A stretch of DNA of 20,189 nt, from contig CADWAF010000273.1 of the NCBI GenBank assembly GCA_902984215.1, positions 1 through 20,189 on the forward strand. Direction: 5' to 3'. This DNA comes from Willaertia magna (Eukaryota; Heterolobosea; Eutetramitea; Acrasida; Naegleriidae). The position numbers and the translations under genes were made by a program. The notes beneath the pieces were generated by a model. That model worked only from the letters and a program-made list of their open reading frames with translations, did not search any database and had not been told where the DNA came from. Below are positions 1 through 9,186 of the stretch, in pieces. The first letter of the stretch is position 1; each line of letters opens with the position of its first letter.

Positions 1-120
1 ATTATGATTATTTAGTAATCAGTTTATTTAAAAATTATTAAATTGTAAATAATTAATTATAATTAAATAAATTAATTATTAGAAATTAATCAATTTTTAT
101 CAAATAATCAATTTTTTATC

Positions 121-180
121 AATTAATCAGTTCTAACTGAAATAATTGATTTTAATTATAAAAATCAGTCCTGATTAATT
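121..180. repeat. Nested inverted repeats with TAATCAG motif
   Basis: Outer arms AATTAATCAG (121-130) and CTGATTAATT (171-180) are perfect 10-bp inverted copies. Inside them are two small perfect hairpins: TCAGTT/AACTGA (127-132 and 135-140, 2-nt loop) and AATCAG/CTGATT (163-168 and 171-176, 2-nt loop). Related words recur at 16-24 and 571-590. In such AT-rich DNA some of this is expected by chance, so a function is not established. Confidence 0.45.
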
Positions 181-502
181 AATAAAAAATTAATTTTTTT
201 CAAAAACTAACCCACAAAAAAAAACACACCTTATACAAAACACAAAAATAAATTAAATTTTTTAGTTTAAACAAAAAATAAAAAAATTAATAAAAAATAA
301 AACAATAAATATAAAATATAAATATATTTAATTGTTTATTTATAATAAATTGTTTTTTTTTAAATTCAGCAGTTATTTTAGTTAAATATTTTATTTTCTT
401 GACTTATTTTTATTTTCTAAATACTAAAGGCCAACATTTTTTTTTCTTTGTTATGGTTTCAATAATTTTTTTAATTTTTCTTCAATTAATTTTTTGAAAA
501 TA

Positions 503-548
503 TTCGTAAAAATTTTTGGCGCTAAAAAAATCCGTAAAAATTTGGCGG
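503..548 (+). promoter_or_regulatory. Tandem E2F/DP-like element
   Basis: Two imperfect direct copies lie about 28 bp apart: TTCGTAAAAATTTTTGGCGC (503-522) and TCCGTAAAAATTTGGCGG (531-548). The first contains TTTGGCGC (515-522), a perfect match to the E2F/DP consensus TTTSSCGC; the second has TTTGGCGG (541-548), one base off. They are the only CG-rich words in a stretch of about 700 bp and lie roughly 190-235 bp upstream of the ATG at 739. Cell-cycle control of the downstream gene or genes is inference. Confidence 0.45.
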
Positions 549-738
549 TTAATTAGAAAATATAGGAAATAATCACTACTGATTAAAATAATCAATTATA
601 AACAAAAAAATTATAAAAATTGATTTTTATTAATAAGTTAATTTTAAACAATTTATCAATTACAATCGATATAATTAATTATTTTTAAAAAATATAATTA
701 AATTAAATAATCATAATCAACCCTCAAGAGAAAATAAA

Positions 739-945
739 ATGACATTGAAAGAAGAAGTAAATAATGATGACGAAGATTCATTGACATTAGAAGAAACAGA
801 ATATGTAGATGAGAATGACTTTTTAATAAAAGAAATGAATAATCAATTCATTGAAAAGAAAAAGGAATGGAAAGAAATGTTAGAAGAGAAAGAACAAGAA
901 ATTGAAAATTTAAAGTCAGTAATTAAGCAATTACAAAATAAATAA
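739..945 (+). CDS. Small acidic coiled-coil protein, 68 aa
   Basis: I do not recognise the family. The protein begins with an acidic segment of about 28 residues (NNDDEDSLTLEETEYVDEND), followed by a charged helix (residues ~30-68) with heptad-like spacing, as in WKEMLEEKEQEIENLKSVI, which should form a coiled coil. There is no signal peptide or membrane segment. The ATG at 739 follows GAGAAAATAAA, an A-rich context like that of other starts in the window. The stop is only 60 bp before the ATG of the RCC1 gene on the same strand, so the two may share a transcript or an overlapping promoter. It could be a small partner or tether protein, or a 5' upstream ORF of the RCC1 mRNA. Coding character looks real, since Glu/Lys-rich codons run in one frame, but identity is unknown. 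Confidence 0.55.
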   Translation: MTLKEEVNNDDEDSLTLEETEYVDENDFLIKEMNNQFIEKKKEWKEMLEEKEQEIENLKSVIKQLQNK

Positions 946-1005
946 CAAATTTGTAAACAAACTACTCCTCCTGTGTGTATTAAAAAATTTTTAAAACAAA
1001 AAAAA

Positions 1006-2205
1006 ATGGAAATTTATAAAATCAACAACGCGACTGAATTAAAGTCCAATAAACAATTAATTATGAAAGTTTTTTCAGCAAAAACAAAAATTAAATTAAT
1101 TAAACACGGAAATGGTACAATAATATTTATAACAAATAAAAATAAATTTTTTGTTTTTGGAAATAATTCGTTAGGTCAGTTAGGAACAGGAGATTATTTA
1201 AATAGAAATAAATTTGAAGAAATTAAAAATCATAATTTAGGAATTATAAAATGTTTAGAATGTAATTCAAGTTTTGGTTCTGATTTTACAATTATTGTTA
1301 ATGATATGGATAAATTATTTTTTACTGGAAGAAAATATGGTTTAGTAAATAGTAATTCTTTTGTTTTAATTGATGATAAATTTAATTTAAAAAATATTAA
1401 TTTTGTAAGATCTAACCAAAATTCATTATTTATAGTAAACAATGACAATAATGTACAGTTTGCTGCTTTATATAAACCTTTATCTTTTAAAACTATTTTT
1501 AATGGAAAAATTAAAGATTTACAATGTGGACATTCTCATACAATTTTATTAGATAACAATGGTAATATTTATGGTTATGGAGATAATAGTGGTGGTCAAC
1601 TGGGATTAGGAGATTTACAAAAAACAGAGAACAACTTTATGAAAATTCCATTAAATTATCAAGTAGTTAAAATCTCTTGTTTCCAATTAGGAACATTGAT
1701 TTTAAATAAATACAATGAGTTATTTGGTACTGGAAGAAATGTATATGGTGAGTTAGGTTTAAATAATTTAGAAAATATAAATATATTTACCAAAATAGAA
1801 GTAAAGTTTAACATTAAAGATATCTATTCTACTTTCAAGTCATGCAATATTTTAACAACTAGGAACAATGATATTTACGTTGTTGGAAATAATACGAATG
1901 GGAATATTGGCATTAAACCTAGATTTTGCAAAAAAATTGAATATAAATTTTCAACAATTCATTATTTAAATGAATTTACAAAGTTAGAATATTTTACAAC
2001 TAGTAAAGATAATATAATAATTTTACCGTTATTAGATAACATATATATTGTCACTAGTGATTATAAAATTGGAGGAGATGAAGAAAAAAGTAGTCTGGCA
2101 ACAAAATGTTTTAAACAACTAATCAATGAACAAAATACTGACATCTCTATAATGATAACCTCAACAATCCACTATTCTGGCATTAAAAAAAGAAAGGTAA
2201 ACTAA
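1006..2205 (+). CDS. RCC1-repeat beta-propeller protein, 399 aa
   Basis: Several degenerate RCC1 repeats are visible: FVFGNNSLGQLGTGDY, LFFTGRKYGL, the canonical CGHSHTILLDNNGNIYGYGD followed by NSGGQLGLGD, ELFGTGRNVYGELGLNN, and IYVVGNNTNGNIG. These folds act as protein-protein scaffolds or Ran/Rab exchange factors; a specific partner cannot be read from the sequence. The ATG at 1006 is chosen because it follows nine A residues; the frame is open upstream to about 973 but only from a GTG. After the propeller comes a short tail, CFKQLINEQNTDISIMI, resembling the helix and first strand that open a BTB domain; the protein then stops in a basic KKRKVN. RCC1-BTB fusions are common in amoeboflagellates, so this may be a fusion that has lost its BTB. 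The stop is 25 bp from the stop of convergent AHI1, leaving no room for more domain. No introns. Confidence 0.85.
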   Translation: MEIYKINNATELKSNKQLIMKVFSAKTKIKLIKHGNGTIIFITNKNKFFVFGNNSLGQLGTGDYLNRNKFEEIKNHNLGIIKCLECNSSFGSDFTIIVNDMDKLFFTGRKYGLVNSNSFVLIDDKFNLKNINFVRSNQNSLFIVNNDNNVQFAALYKPLSFKTIFNGKIKDLQCGHSHTILLDNNGNIYGYGDNSGGQLGLGDLQKTENNFMKIPLNYQVVKISCFQLGTLILNKYNELFGTGRNVYGELGLNNLENINIFTKIEVKFNIKDIYSTFKSCNILTTRNNDIYVVGNNTNGNIGIKPRFCKKIEYKFSTIHYLNEFTKLEYFTTSKDNIIILPLLDNIYIVTSDYKIGGDEEKSSLATKCFKQLINEQNTDISIMITSTIHYSGIKKRKVN

Positions 2206-2230
2206 TTAATTGATAATATCCTATTTACAT

Positions 2231-5200
2231 TTAATTATCGTTACCTTGCCTATTTTGGAAATAAAAAGTACTATTTCGTAGCTTATCAAATTCTGGTGTT
2301 TTTGGTCTTGTTTGACTATTTGCTGTGAGCATCCTAACAGCTGTTGGAGAAAAAGGTGTGGTTGGTCTTGAACTTGAGATATTACTTTCTCTTTCTTGTA
2401 AATTTGAGGCGTACAATAAATAAGGATTTTCTTCTGGCCTCTTAATAATTTCTGGTTCCTCTAATTGGTTATCCAATAACTGTTTCTCGAAACAAAACAC
2501 TCTTATTGGTTGATTTTCTTCAAATGAACAAAGTGCAATAAGATGTTCTGTTTTACTCCAAGCAATATCATAAACTGGTGATTCCTCAAAACAATAATCT
2601 TTTCCTTCTTTAAAAATTAATTCTTCAGTCTCAATATTCCAAAAGTAAATCCTTCCACTATCTGATCCTGAAACAAGATATTGTCCATCAGGGCTGACAT
2701 TACTTTTCTGTGAGTTAATAAAGCATTTAACCCCAGAATAATGATTTCTAATGTTCTTTAGCCCTAGGTCTAACCTTCTAATCATATTATCTTGAGAATG
2801 TATTAAAAGTCTTTCTTGTGGGTATCTTGGATCTACTCGTATACAGGTTAAGGTAGATTTTGCCAATTCACCGTCGTTAATCGTTCTGACACAAGCAAAA
2901 GAGTTGTTAATATCTTCTAAAGTAGAATCCATCTTCAATCTACAACTCCACACCTTAATCGTTCCATCACCACTTGCTGTATACATTCTAGTTCCTGTCA
3001 AATCGAAAGCTATACAGCTTATTCTTGATGAATGCCCCTCTAGCTCTTTAATTACTTTACCAGTTTCTTTATGCCATATTCTGACCTTTTTGTCATAAGA
3101 TCCCGTTACAATTACATTACCACAAATTGGGTGAAACTTTGCGACATACACAAAACAGTGATGTTGAAATGTTGAAATCAACTTGGATTTAGCATTTCTA
3201 TTGTCAAATACCGCACTCCACAAAATAACAGTTCCATCTGAGGATGCAGAAATTAGCTCAGTATCATCGAAATTCCAATTAACACTGTAAATAATATCCA
3301 TGTGTCCATTCAATTTTTCAACAATCTTTCCAGTATACATATCATATATTGCTACGATACCAATATCCATATTATGACAACCACAAGCTAAGTATCGCCC
3401 TGAATTTGAAAATTCCAGACAAATACACCCCCTTTCTCCAGATCCAAGTTGATAGAGAAGGGTTGTTGGAATTTCGCAAGGTTCATTGGAATCTCTTTGC
3501 ATTTTCTTCCTCTTTAAAGATTGGTCTATCTTTTTGGGGTTATCCCTTGAAATAACCTGTAAATTTGTTTTAACACCATTTTCATTAACGTGTAAAAGTT
3601 CTTTCACAGAAAACCTTCCTATCTCTATTTCATTTGGTTTTATTGGTCTTTCTGGGAATGTCACCTTTCTTTTAGGTGGTCGTTCCTTTAAATAATAAGG
3701 TATAATAGTAACAATTACAACTTACAATTGGATTAATTTGAATATACAATGTAGATGGATATAATTTTGCCGAGGACCTTGCTTGATACAATCTAAATAA
3801 TTCTAGTTGTGGATTATTTGGGATAACAGTAGTTGTAGGATTCAACTGATTGACTGTAGGATTTACCTGTTGGGGAGCAGAGGCATTTAACGGAGGCGAC
3901 ATAAGGGAATTGGCAGAAAACCTTTGTGGGTTAGTAGCACTTAGAAAAGACAATTGCTTTGGAAACTCAAAAAGCTTAATTCTTATGTCTGTATCTGTAT
4001 TTTCCCAATTAGCTCTTCCACTGGTACTGACAGCTCTTAAAAACCCCCAAGCAATTTTATACTCACCTTTTTCAAAACTAAAGTCCATTAACTCAAATAT
4101 AAAAACAACATTCTCCTTAAGGAAATGATTATATTTTACATCGAAATAAAGCTGATCGTTCCACACTGGAACTAAACTTTTTGTTGTTTTCATGTCAAAA
4201 GTCTTTGAGGATTAGAGCTAACCTTCCAAATAAAAATTGTTGTACTTACAATTGTTAATTGCGGAACTACAAAATCAATTGACTTATTAGTAAATTTGTC
4301 AATCTTTAAGTATTGCCCTGTCGTGATATCAATTACAGATACCCTTACTACTGGATGAATAACATTTTTATCTAACTTTAACATATCTGCACCCTTTATC
4401 TTCATTGCCAAAATTGGGTCAATAAGATTCGATTGATTTTTAGAACTATCAAACAATTCATGCCTCTTAGCCACAACAATTGGAACATCCTTGGGATCTG
4501 TAAAAGTCAGTGTTTTAACAAATGTTAAAGATCTCCTTAAAAACCTAGATATACTCTCACTAAGTGATATCTCTCTAAAAGGCCGTTGCTTTTCAGAGTA
4601 CATTTCTTGAATGATACGATTTGGTTCAATGTTATTATTTACAATAGGAGGTGGTTCAATGACCTTTGCAACCTCCTCTTCTTCAGATTCTTCGTCCTCA
4701 TTTTCTTCTTCTTCCTCATTTTCCTTTTCTTCTTTCTTTTCTTCTTCCTCTGATTCCTCTTCTATTACATTTTCATTAATTTCTTCCTCAATGTTGTCTC
4801 CTTTTTCCTCTTCAGTATTACTCTTCTCCTCCATGTGATGGGAAATAGAACTAATGTTTGTCAACCCCAGTAAACTATTATTTTGATCCACAATATTATT
4901 ATCAGTCGTGTTCAATTCTTCTTGACTAGTGTTACTCTTATTTTTCTCCTCTAAATCTTCTTGAGAAGAACTTAGCGGCATATAGTTTTTGGTTTGATCA
5001 ACCTTGTCAAGTTTACTCCCTAGATTTTCAATAGAATTTACATTAGAAATTAAAGGAAGTGTTTGAATAGTATTTTCTTCTTCTTTAATTTCCTTAGGTT
5101 CTTCCCCTTCGATTACCTTGGATGCCTCAACATTTTCAATCGAGTTGGTGGAAGTTTTCTTTCGTTTCTTTTTCTCCTTCTGTTGTAAAACTTTTTCTGT

Positions 5201-5494
5201 AACGTCTTCACCATTTCCTAGAAAATATCTAATTTGACCATTCTTATCAATCTTCTTTGTAACTCTCTTTGTACTCTTCTTTTTCTTTGGCGGATTAGAT
5301 TGTTCATAATTACTATTATCTTGATTAGAGCTATCCGAATTTTGTATATCCTTAATAATATTTCCTCCTGCCTGTAAAGCAGAAGAATAAACTGAAAATA
5401 AGTTTAAATCCTTCTTAATCTCTTCCTTTTTCTTTTTCCTTCTTCTCCTGCTTTCCGAAAGATTGTCTTTGGGCTCCTTTTCATTTGAACTCAT
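2231..5494 (-). CDS. AHI1: Jouberin (AHI1) homologue, three exons, 1058 aa
   Basis: Exons on the minus strand: 5494-4250, 4202-3726, 3685-2231; both introns are phase 0 (47 and 40 nt, donor GTAAGT, acceptors CAAAG and TAAAG). AHI1/jouberin works at the ciliary transition zone with the nephrocystin/MKS modules. Residues 1-~375 are a low-complexity tail with basic SRRRRKKKK near the start and a long Glu/Lys tract. Residues ~380-574 form the jouberin C2-like domain: HPVVRVSVIDITTGQYLK, then VPVWNDQLYFDV, FIFELMDF, KIAWGFL and YPSTLYIQI, which match the order in vertebrate jouberin. Residues ~650-976 are WD40 repeats beginning LLYQLGSGERGCICLEFSN and including GHMDIIYSVNW, SSDGTVILW, FVYVAKFHP and YDKKVRIWHKETG. 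The SH3 domain of the vertebrate protein is absent; instead the C-terminus is short with TP sites (RPTTPFSP, RPKTPEF). The exon joins restore the family alignment exactly. Confidence 0.93.
4203..4249 (-). other. AHI1 intron 1 (AAAG acceptor)
   Basis: Donor GTAAGT at 4249 follows codon ATT; acceptor CAAAG ends at 4203, followed by ACT TTT GAC. Joining gives PQLTI-TFDMKTTK, which fits the jouberin C2-like domain. An earlier TTAG lies 15 nt upstream of the used site, but using it would give an immediate TAA stop. The word TCTAAT between the two AGs is a plausible branch site and would explain the skipping. Confidence 0.85.
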
Positions 5495-5600
5495 TTTTTG
5501 TAATTGTTAACTAAAATTCATTTAAAATAAATAATGATCTATCCTTAATTTATTAATAATGATTTAATAATTACTTTCATAAACAATAATTTTTCAATAA

Positions 5601-8555
5601 TTATTTACCAAAAAGGGAAGACAAAATAGAAAAACTACCAGATTTTACTTTTTTCAATAATGTTTTTGCGTCTGGTCTTTCAATATCACTCATAGCAATC
5701 ATTTCTAACATTGTGTCAACCAAAAACTTAATTTTCTTACTTTTAGCTGGTTGAATTTTATAAACATTTCCAGTTAAAAGTGTACGAACATATTCTACAC
5801 CCTTAATATATTGCGCAAAAATTGAGGTAACAACATCATTACTTAATAATTGATACAACACAACGCCTAAAGAATAAACATCACTCTTCAAACTGTAGTT
5901 TTCATTCATTAAAATCTCGGGTGCCTAAAAAAAAATAATTAAGGAATAATTTAAATAATACTTACTTGATAATGAGAGGTTCCCGCAATGGTATGTAAGG
6001 TAGAATAATTTGTAGATTTAGATAACCCAAAATCTGCAAGTGCTACTACAATCTTTCCTGAAACAGGTTCAAACTCTTTGATAAGAATATTGCCAGGCTT
6101 GATGTCACGATGGACAATATTTTGTGAATGGATATAATCTAAACAACTTATAGTTTGTTCTGTAATGGAATAAATAACATCTTCTGGAATTGGTTTCATT
6201 GCCTCGCCATAATGTCTAATAAGGGAAAATAAATCACCACATTTAAATAAAGGCATTACAATACACAAATATCTTTCATTTGTGAAAGATAATTCAAAAA
6301 CATCAGTTACAGGTACAATATTTTCATGTCTTAGTTGTAACATGTTTACAGCCTCTTTCATTGAACTGTTAAAGTCTGTAGCAGAAAAGACTTGAATTAA
6401 TTTAATTGCTACTTCTCCAGTCACGAAACCATGAGATAAAACATCAGCTGAATAAACTCTTCCAAAACCGCCAGTACCTATTCTATCTTTAGGTCTATAT
6501 CTCTCATTCCAAATACTTTGACTTGCAACACTGTCATTAATATTTTCTGGTTTCTTTGGAATATTAGAAACTCCAGTAATAAAAGAAGGGGATGTGTTAG
6601 GGCTATATCCTGTCAATAACAAAGAGTTTGGTGAATCAACATTACTGTTTAAACCACTTCCATTGCCAGAACTTCCGGTTGTGAAATTATTAGTGTTTCC
6701 ACTCCCTTGTTTCACCTTAACTGATATTTTGTGTACTACGACCTCACTTTCGAGATCATCTAATGAATCTAAATCAATAAACTCTTCACAATCTTTGTCA
6801 TAATATTCTAAAGAAAATTGTTGTGTGATTTTTAATTTTTCAGCAACAAAATCAATTAAATCCTCAATACTAGCAATATCATTTGCTTTTAACTTTTTCT
6901 TTTTATCTTCATGGTAAACCAAGAAAGTATAAGAGGCACCATCTTTCTTCAATTTCTTTTCTTCTTCTACAAATGGTTTACTAACAGGTAATGTTGTGGA
7001 AGTAGTTCCTAAAAGTGTTGAAATAGGTGTTGTTGCAATAGGACCGAAATATGGTACAGCAGCTGGATTAGTTAATAAATTAACAATATTTGTGTGTCCT
7101 CTGTTGGTGGCAATTTGTAAAGCATCATTTCTATCTCTGTTCTTTATAGTAAGGTCACAATTGAATTCCTTAATCAAAACAAGAGCAGTATCATAATATC
7201 CTTCTTGAGCTGCAAACATCAATGCAGTGAAACCATTTTCTGTGTTTTGATGGTTTACATAGGTAGGATATTCTCTGAGTAATGCTCTCACAATCTCTGT
7301 CGCACCAGCCAATGCCGCTAAATGTGTGGCTAATGAACCTCCTTCAATAGGGAGATCAATACGTAATCTGCCTTTTTCCTTATATTTTAATAATAACTTT
7401 AAAGGTTCAACTGAGCTATAATTTGCTGCTAAAGTGAGTGGTGTCCAATGACCTTTAGGAGTGACAGAATTAATAAATTGTGGTAATTCATCACTAAATT
7501 TTTGATTAAAAACATCCAAAATAGCTTCTGTCATTTCTGTAAAATTCAATTGACAACTCCAGTGTATAGCTAAATAACGCCATTCATTAGCTTGATATGT
7601 TTTTACAAGTTTTGGATTCTTATCAACCAATTTTCTAAACATATACATATCATTTGATTGCACTACTTCATAAAAAAGATCTAAAATTAAGTAAGAAGCT
7701 TCTTCTTCACCAGCTTCTTCCATTTTATAAAGTTCTTTCAATAATATATCCAAAATCTCTAAATGTCCACGTTTGAAAGCCCAATATAATCCACTACTTC
7801 CATTATCATTTCTAATTAATAAATCTGCTTTCTTTTCATACAATAAATATTTAACAGTTTCAATCTTTCCTTCTTGACCTAAAATAAAGTTAAAAATTAA
7901 TTATTAGTCAACTTACATGCCATCATTAAAGCAGTAAATTTATTCTTTGGATTTTGAGAATTTAAATGCACTGGAGAATCTTCAAGTAATACCTTACAAG
8001 TATCAGTATGTCCATTAAACGCAGCTGAATGGATGCAAAAGTTACCCACGGTGGTAGGAAGGTCGACCCGAGCATGGACACTAAGAAATATTTTAACAAT
8101 AGAAGTATATCCGTAGTTAGCAGCTAATGAAATTGCAGTCCAGTTTCCTCTTGCGCTAATTGATTAGTAAATTGATGGTTGATTCGTAAATGAATAAAGG
8201 CTTTACTTACCTAACGGCATTGATATGTAACATAAATTCACTCTCGTAGTGTTTCTTTAGTGCTTCTACTAGATATTTTGTTACTTTTTCTAAACCTGAT
8301 TGAGAACTCCAATGAATAGGAGTATAGGCTTTAGACATATTTCAGTAAAGTCATAGATGAGAAATATACCAATAAATTATGTATGATTTAAATCTTACCC
8401 CATTCATCGCAAGTTCTACAAATCAAATAATCCGGATAAGCTTCAACTAATTTTTGAATTAATGATAAATTGTTTGATCTGATCTGTTGGAAGAAATTTT
8501 CTATTGCTATTGGTTCCACTTCTTCAGATTTTGTAACCATTGGCGGAGAGCTCAT
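5601..8555 (-). CDS. Ankyrin-repeat / PB1-like / protein kinase, five exons, 916 aa
   Basis: Exons on the minus strand: 8555-8399, 8328-8211, 8155-7917, 7878-5966, 5924-5601. Introns are 70, 55, 38 and 41 nt with GTAAG donors; every join keeps frame. Residues ~20-440 are ankyrin repeats arranged as two long, mutually similar blocks (20-218 and 239-440). Residues ~486-561 look like a PB1/ubiquitin-like domain (FLVYHEDKKKKLK, then FSLEYYDKDCEEFIDL). A Ser/Gly/Asn linker follows. The kinase domain spans ~635-910: G-loop GTGGFG (639-644), VAIK Lys664, alpha-C Glu680, HRDIKPGN with Asp763, DFG Asp787, and APE 810-812, which is rebuilt only across intron 4 (SHYQ-APEI). SDVYSLGVVLYQLL closes the C-lobe. 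All catalytic residues are present, so it should be active, probably a TKL-like or Ser/Thr kinase. The start ATG at 8555 follows a run of A and gives MSSPPMVTKSEE. The fourfold architecture suggests a soluble signalling protein that oligomerises through PB1; its ligand is unknown. Confidence 0.92.
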
Positions 8556-8613
8556 TTTTTTTCAGTGTAATAAAGGGCTGGAAATGTGGTGTGACAGCAA
8601 AAATCTTGTGATC

Positions 8614-8639
8614 GCATGTTTTTCAAGTTCAGAACATGC
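8614..8639. repeat. Inverted repeat upstream of the ankyrin kinase
   Basis: Perfect 7-bp arms GCATGTT (8614-8620) and AACATGC (8633-8639) are separated by 12 bp. They lie about 60-85 bp upstream of the kinase ATG, between it and the profilin stop. The spacing would suit a dimeric DNA-binding protein or an mRNA leader hairpin. No known factor is recognised. Confidence 0.35.
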
Positions 8640-8787
8640 AATCCATTAAGCTTGTTTTCTTCTTCCTAGTCTCTATGCATATCCTTTATACTTTAAGTTG
8701 TTAATAAATTTAATTCTAACAACCAAAACATTAAAAAACACAAACTTTTAATTAAAAAAATTAATTTATTAATTATACATTATAAGT

Positions 8788-9186
8788 TTATTGTAAAGTA
8801 CCTTGTTCGACTAATGCATCAGCAACCTTCTTCATGAAAGAGTATGCATTTGGATTCTTGTGTGGTTCACCGAATTTACCAACAATGATACATGAACCTA
8901 AAATAACACCAGAAACACCTTGTTTAACTGCGTTTGCGAAACCTTGGAAGTTTTCTTCATCAGCTAATAAACCCATATACTTTTGTCCACCTAAAGTGAT
9001 ACCTTGTGCTGGGATTGTTGTTGGGTTTGCAACTTGACCTGCTAAAGTTTTTGCTTCTTGTGCAGTAACTGGCCATGAAGCAGTGTTACCCCAAACAGTA
9101 CCATCTCTACCCATGATTAAAGCTGCATTGATTAATCCACCAGATGATTGAACGAATTGACCGTCGACGAAAGGAGTCCAAGACAT
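8788..9186 (-). CDS. PFN: Profilin, 132 aa
   Basis: Profilin binds G-actin, promotes nucleotide exchange and delivers actin to poly-proline proteins such as formins. The N-terminus MSWTPFVDGQFV has the conserved aromatic Trp of the poly-Pro groove, followed by AALIMGRDGTVWGNT, the family's G-x-x-WA-type strand, and KYMGLLADEE and GSCIIVGKFGEP near the actin face. The C-terminal helix is FMKKVADALVEQGTLQ. Length and domain span are those of a complete protozoan profilin. It has no intron, and the ATG follows CAAAAATG, matching local starts. Codon choice differs from its neighbours: all six Phe codons are TTC and several Asn codons are AAC, the pattern expected of a highly expressed gene in an AT-rich genome. 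It is divergent from the small gene at 9570. Confidence 0.97.
   Translation of the reverse strand: MSWTPFVDGQFVQSSGGLINAALIMGRDGTVWGNTASWPVTAQEAKTLAGQVANPTTIPAQGITLGGQKYMGLLADEENFQGFANAVKQGVSGVILGSCIIVGKFGEPHKNPNAYSFMKKVADALVEQGTLQ

Larger units (their letters stand above)
1..738. other. AT-rich intergenic / upstream region
   Basis: No reading frame of coding character is visible on either strand. The stretch is almost entirely A and T and holds many AATTAATCAATT-like words and homopolymer runs. Two local structures stand out and are listed separately: an inverted-repeat cluster near 121-180 and a duplicated GC-containing element at 503-548. It most likely contains the promoter of the coiled-coil gene that starts at 739. 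Confidence 0.7.

Noticed and set aside
973..1005. Eleven-codon upstream extension of the first RCC1 ORF
   Set aside because: It begins with GTG; the ATG at 1006 follows an A-run as other starts here do.
2195..2260. Possible splice donor GTAAAC near the end of the first RCC1 gene
   Set aside because: Any downstream exon would lie antisense in the AHI1 coding exon and adds no recognisable BTB sequence.
4611..4838. Ser/Phe-rich plus-strand frame
   Set aside because: It is the complement of the Glu/Lys-rich tract of AHI1; no independent coding signal.
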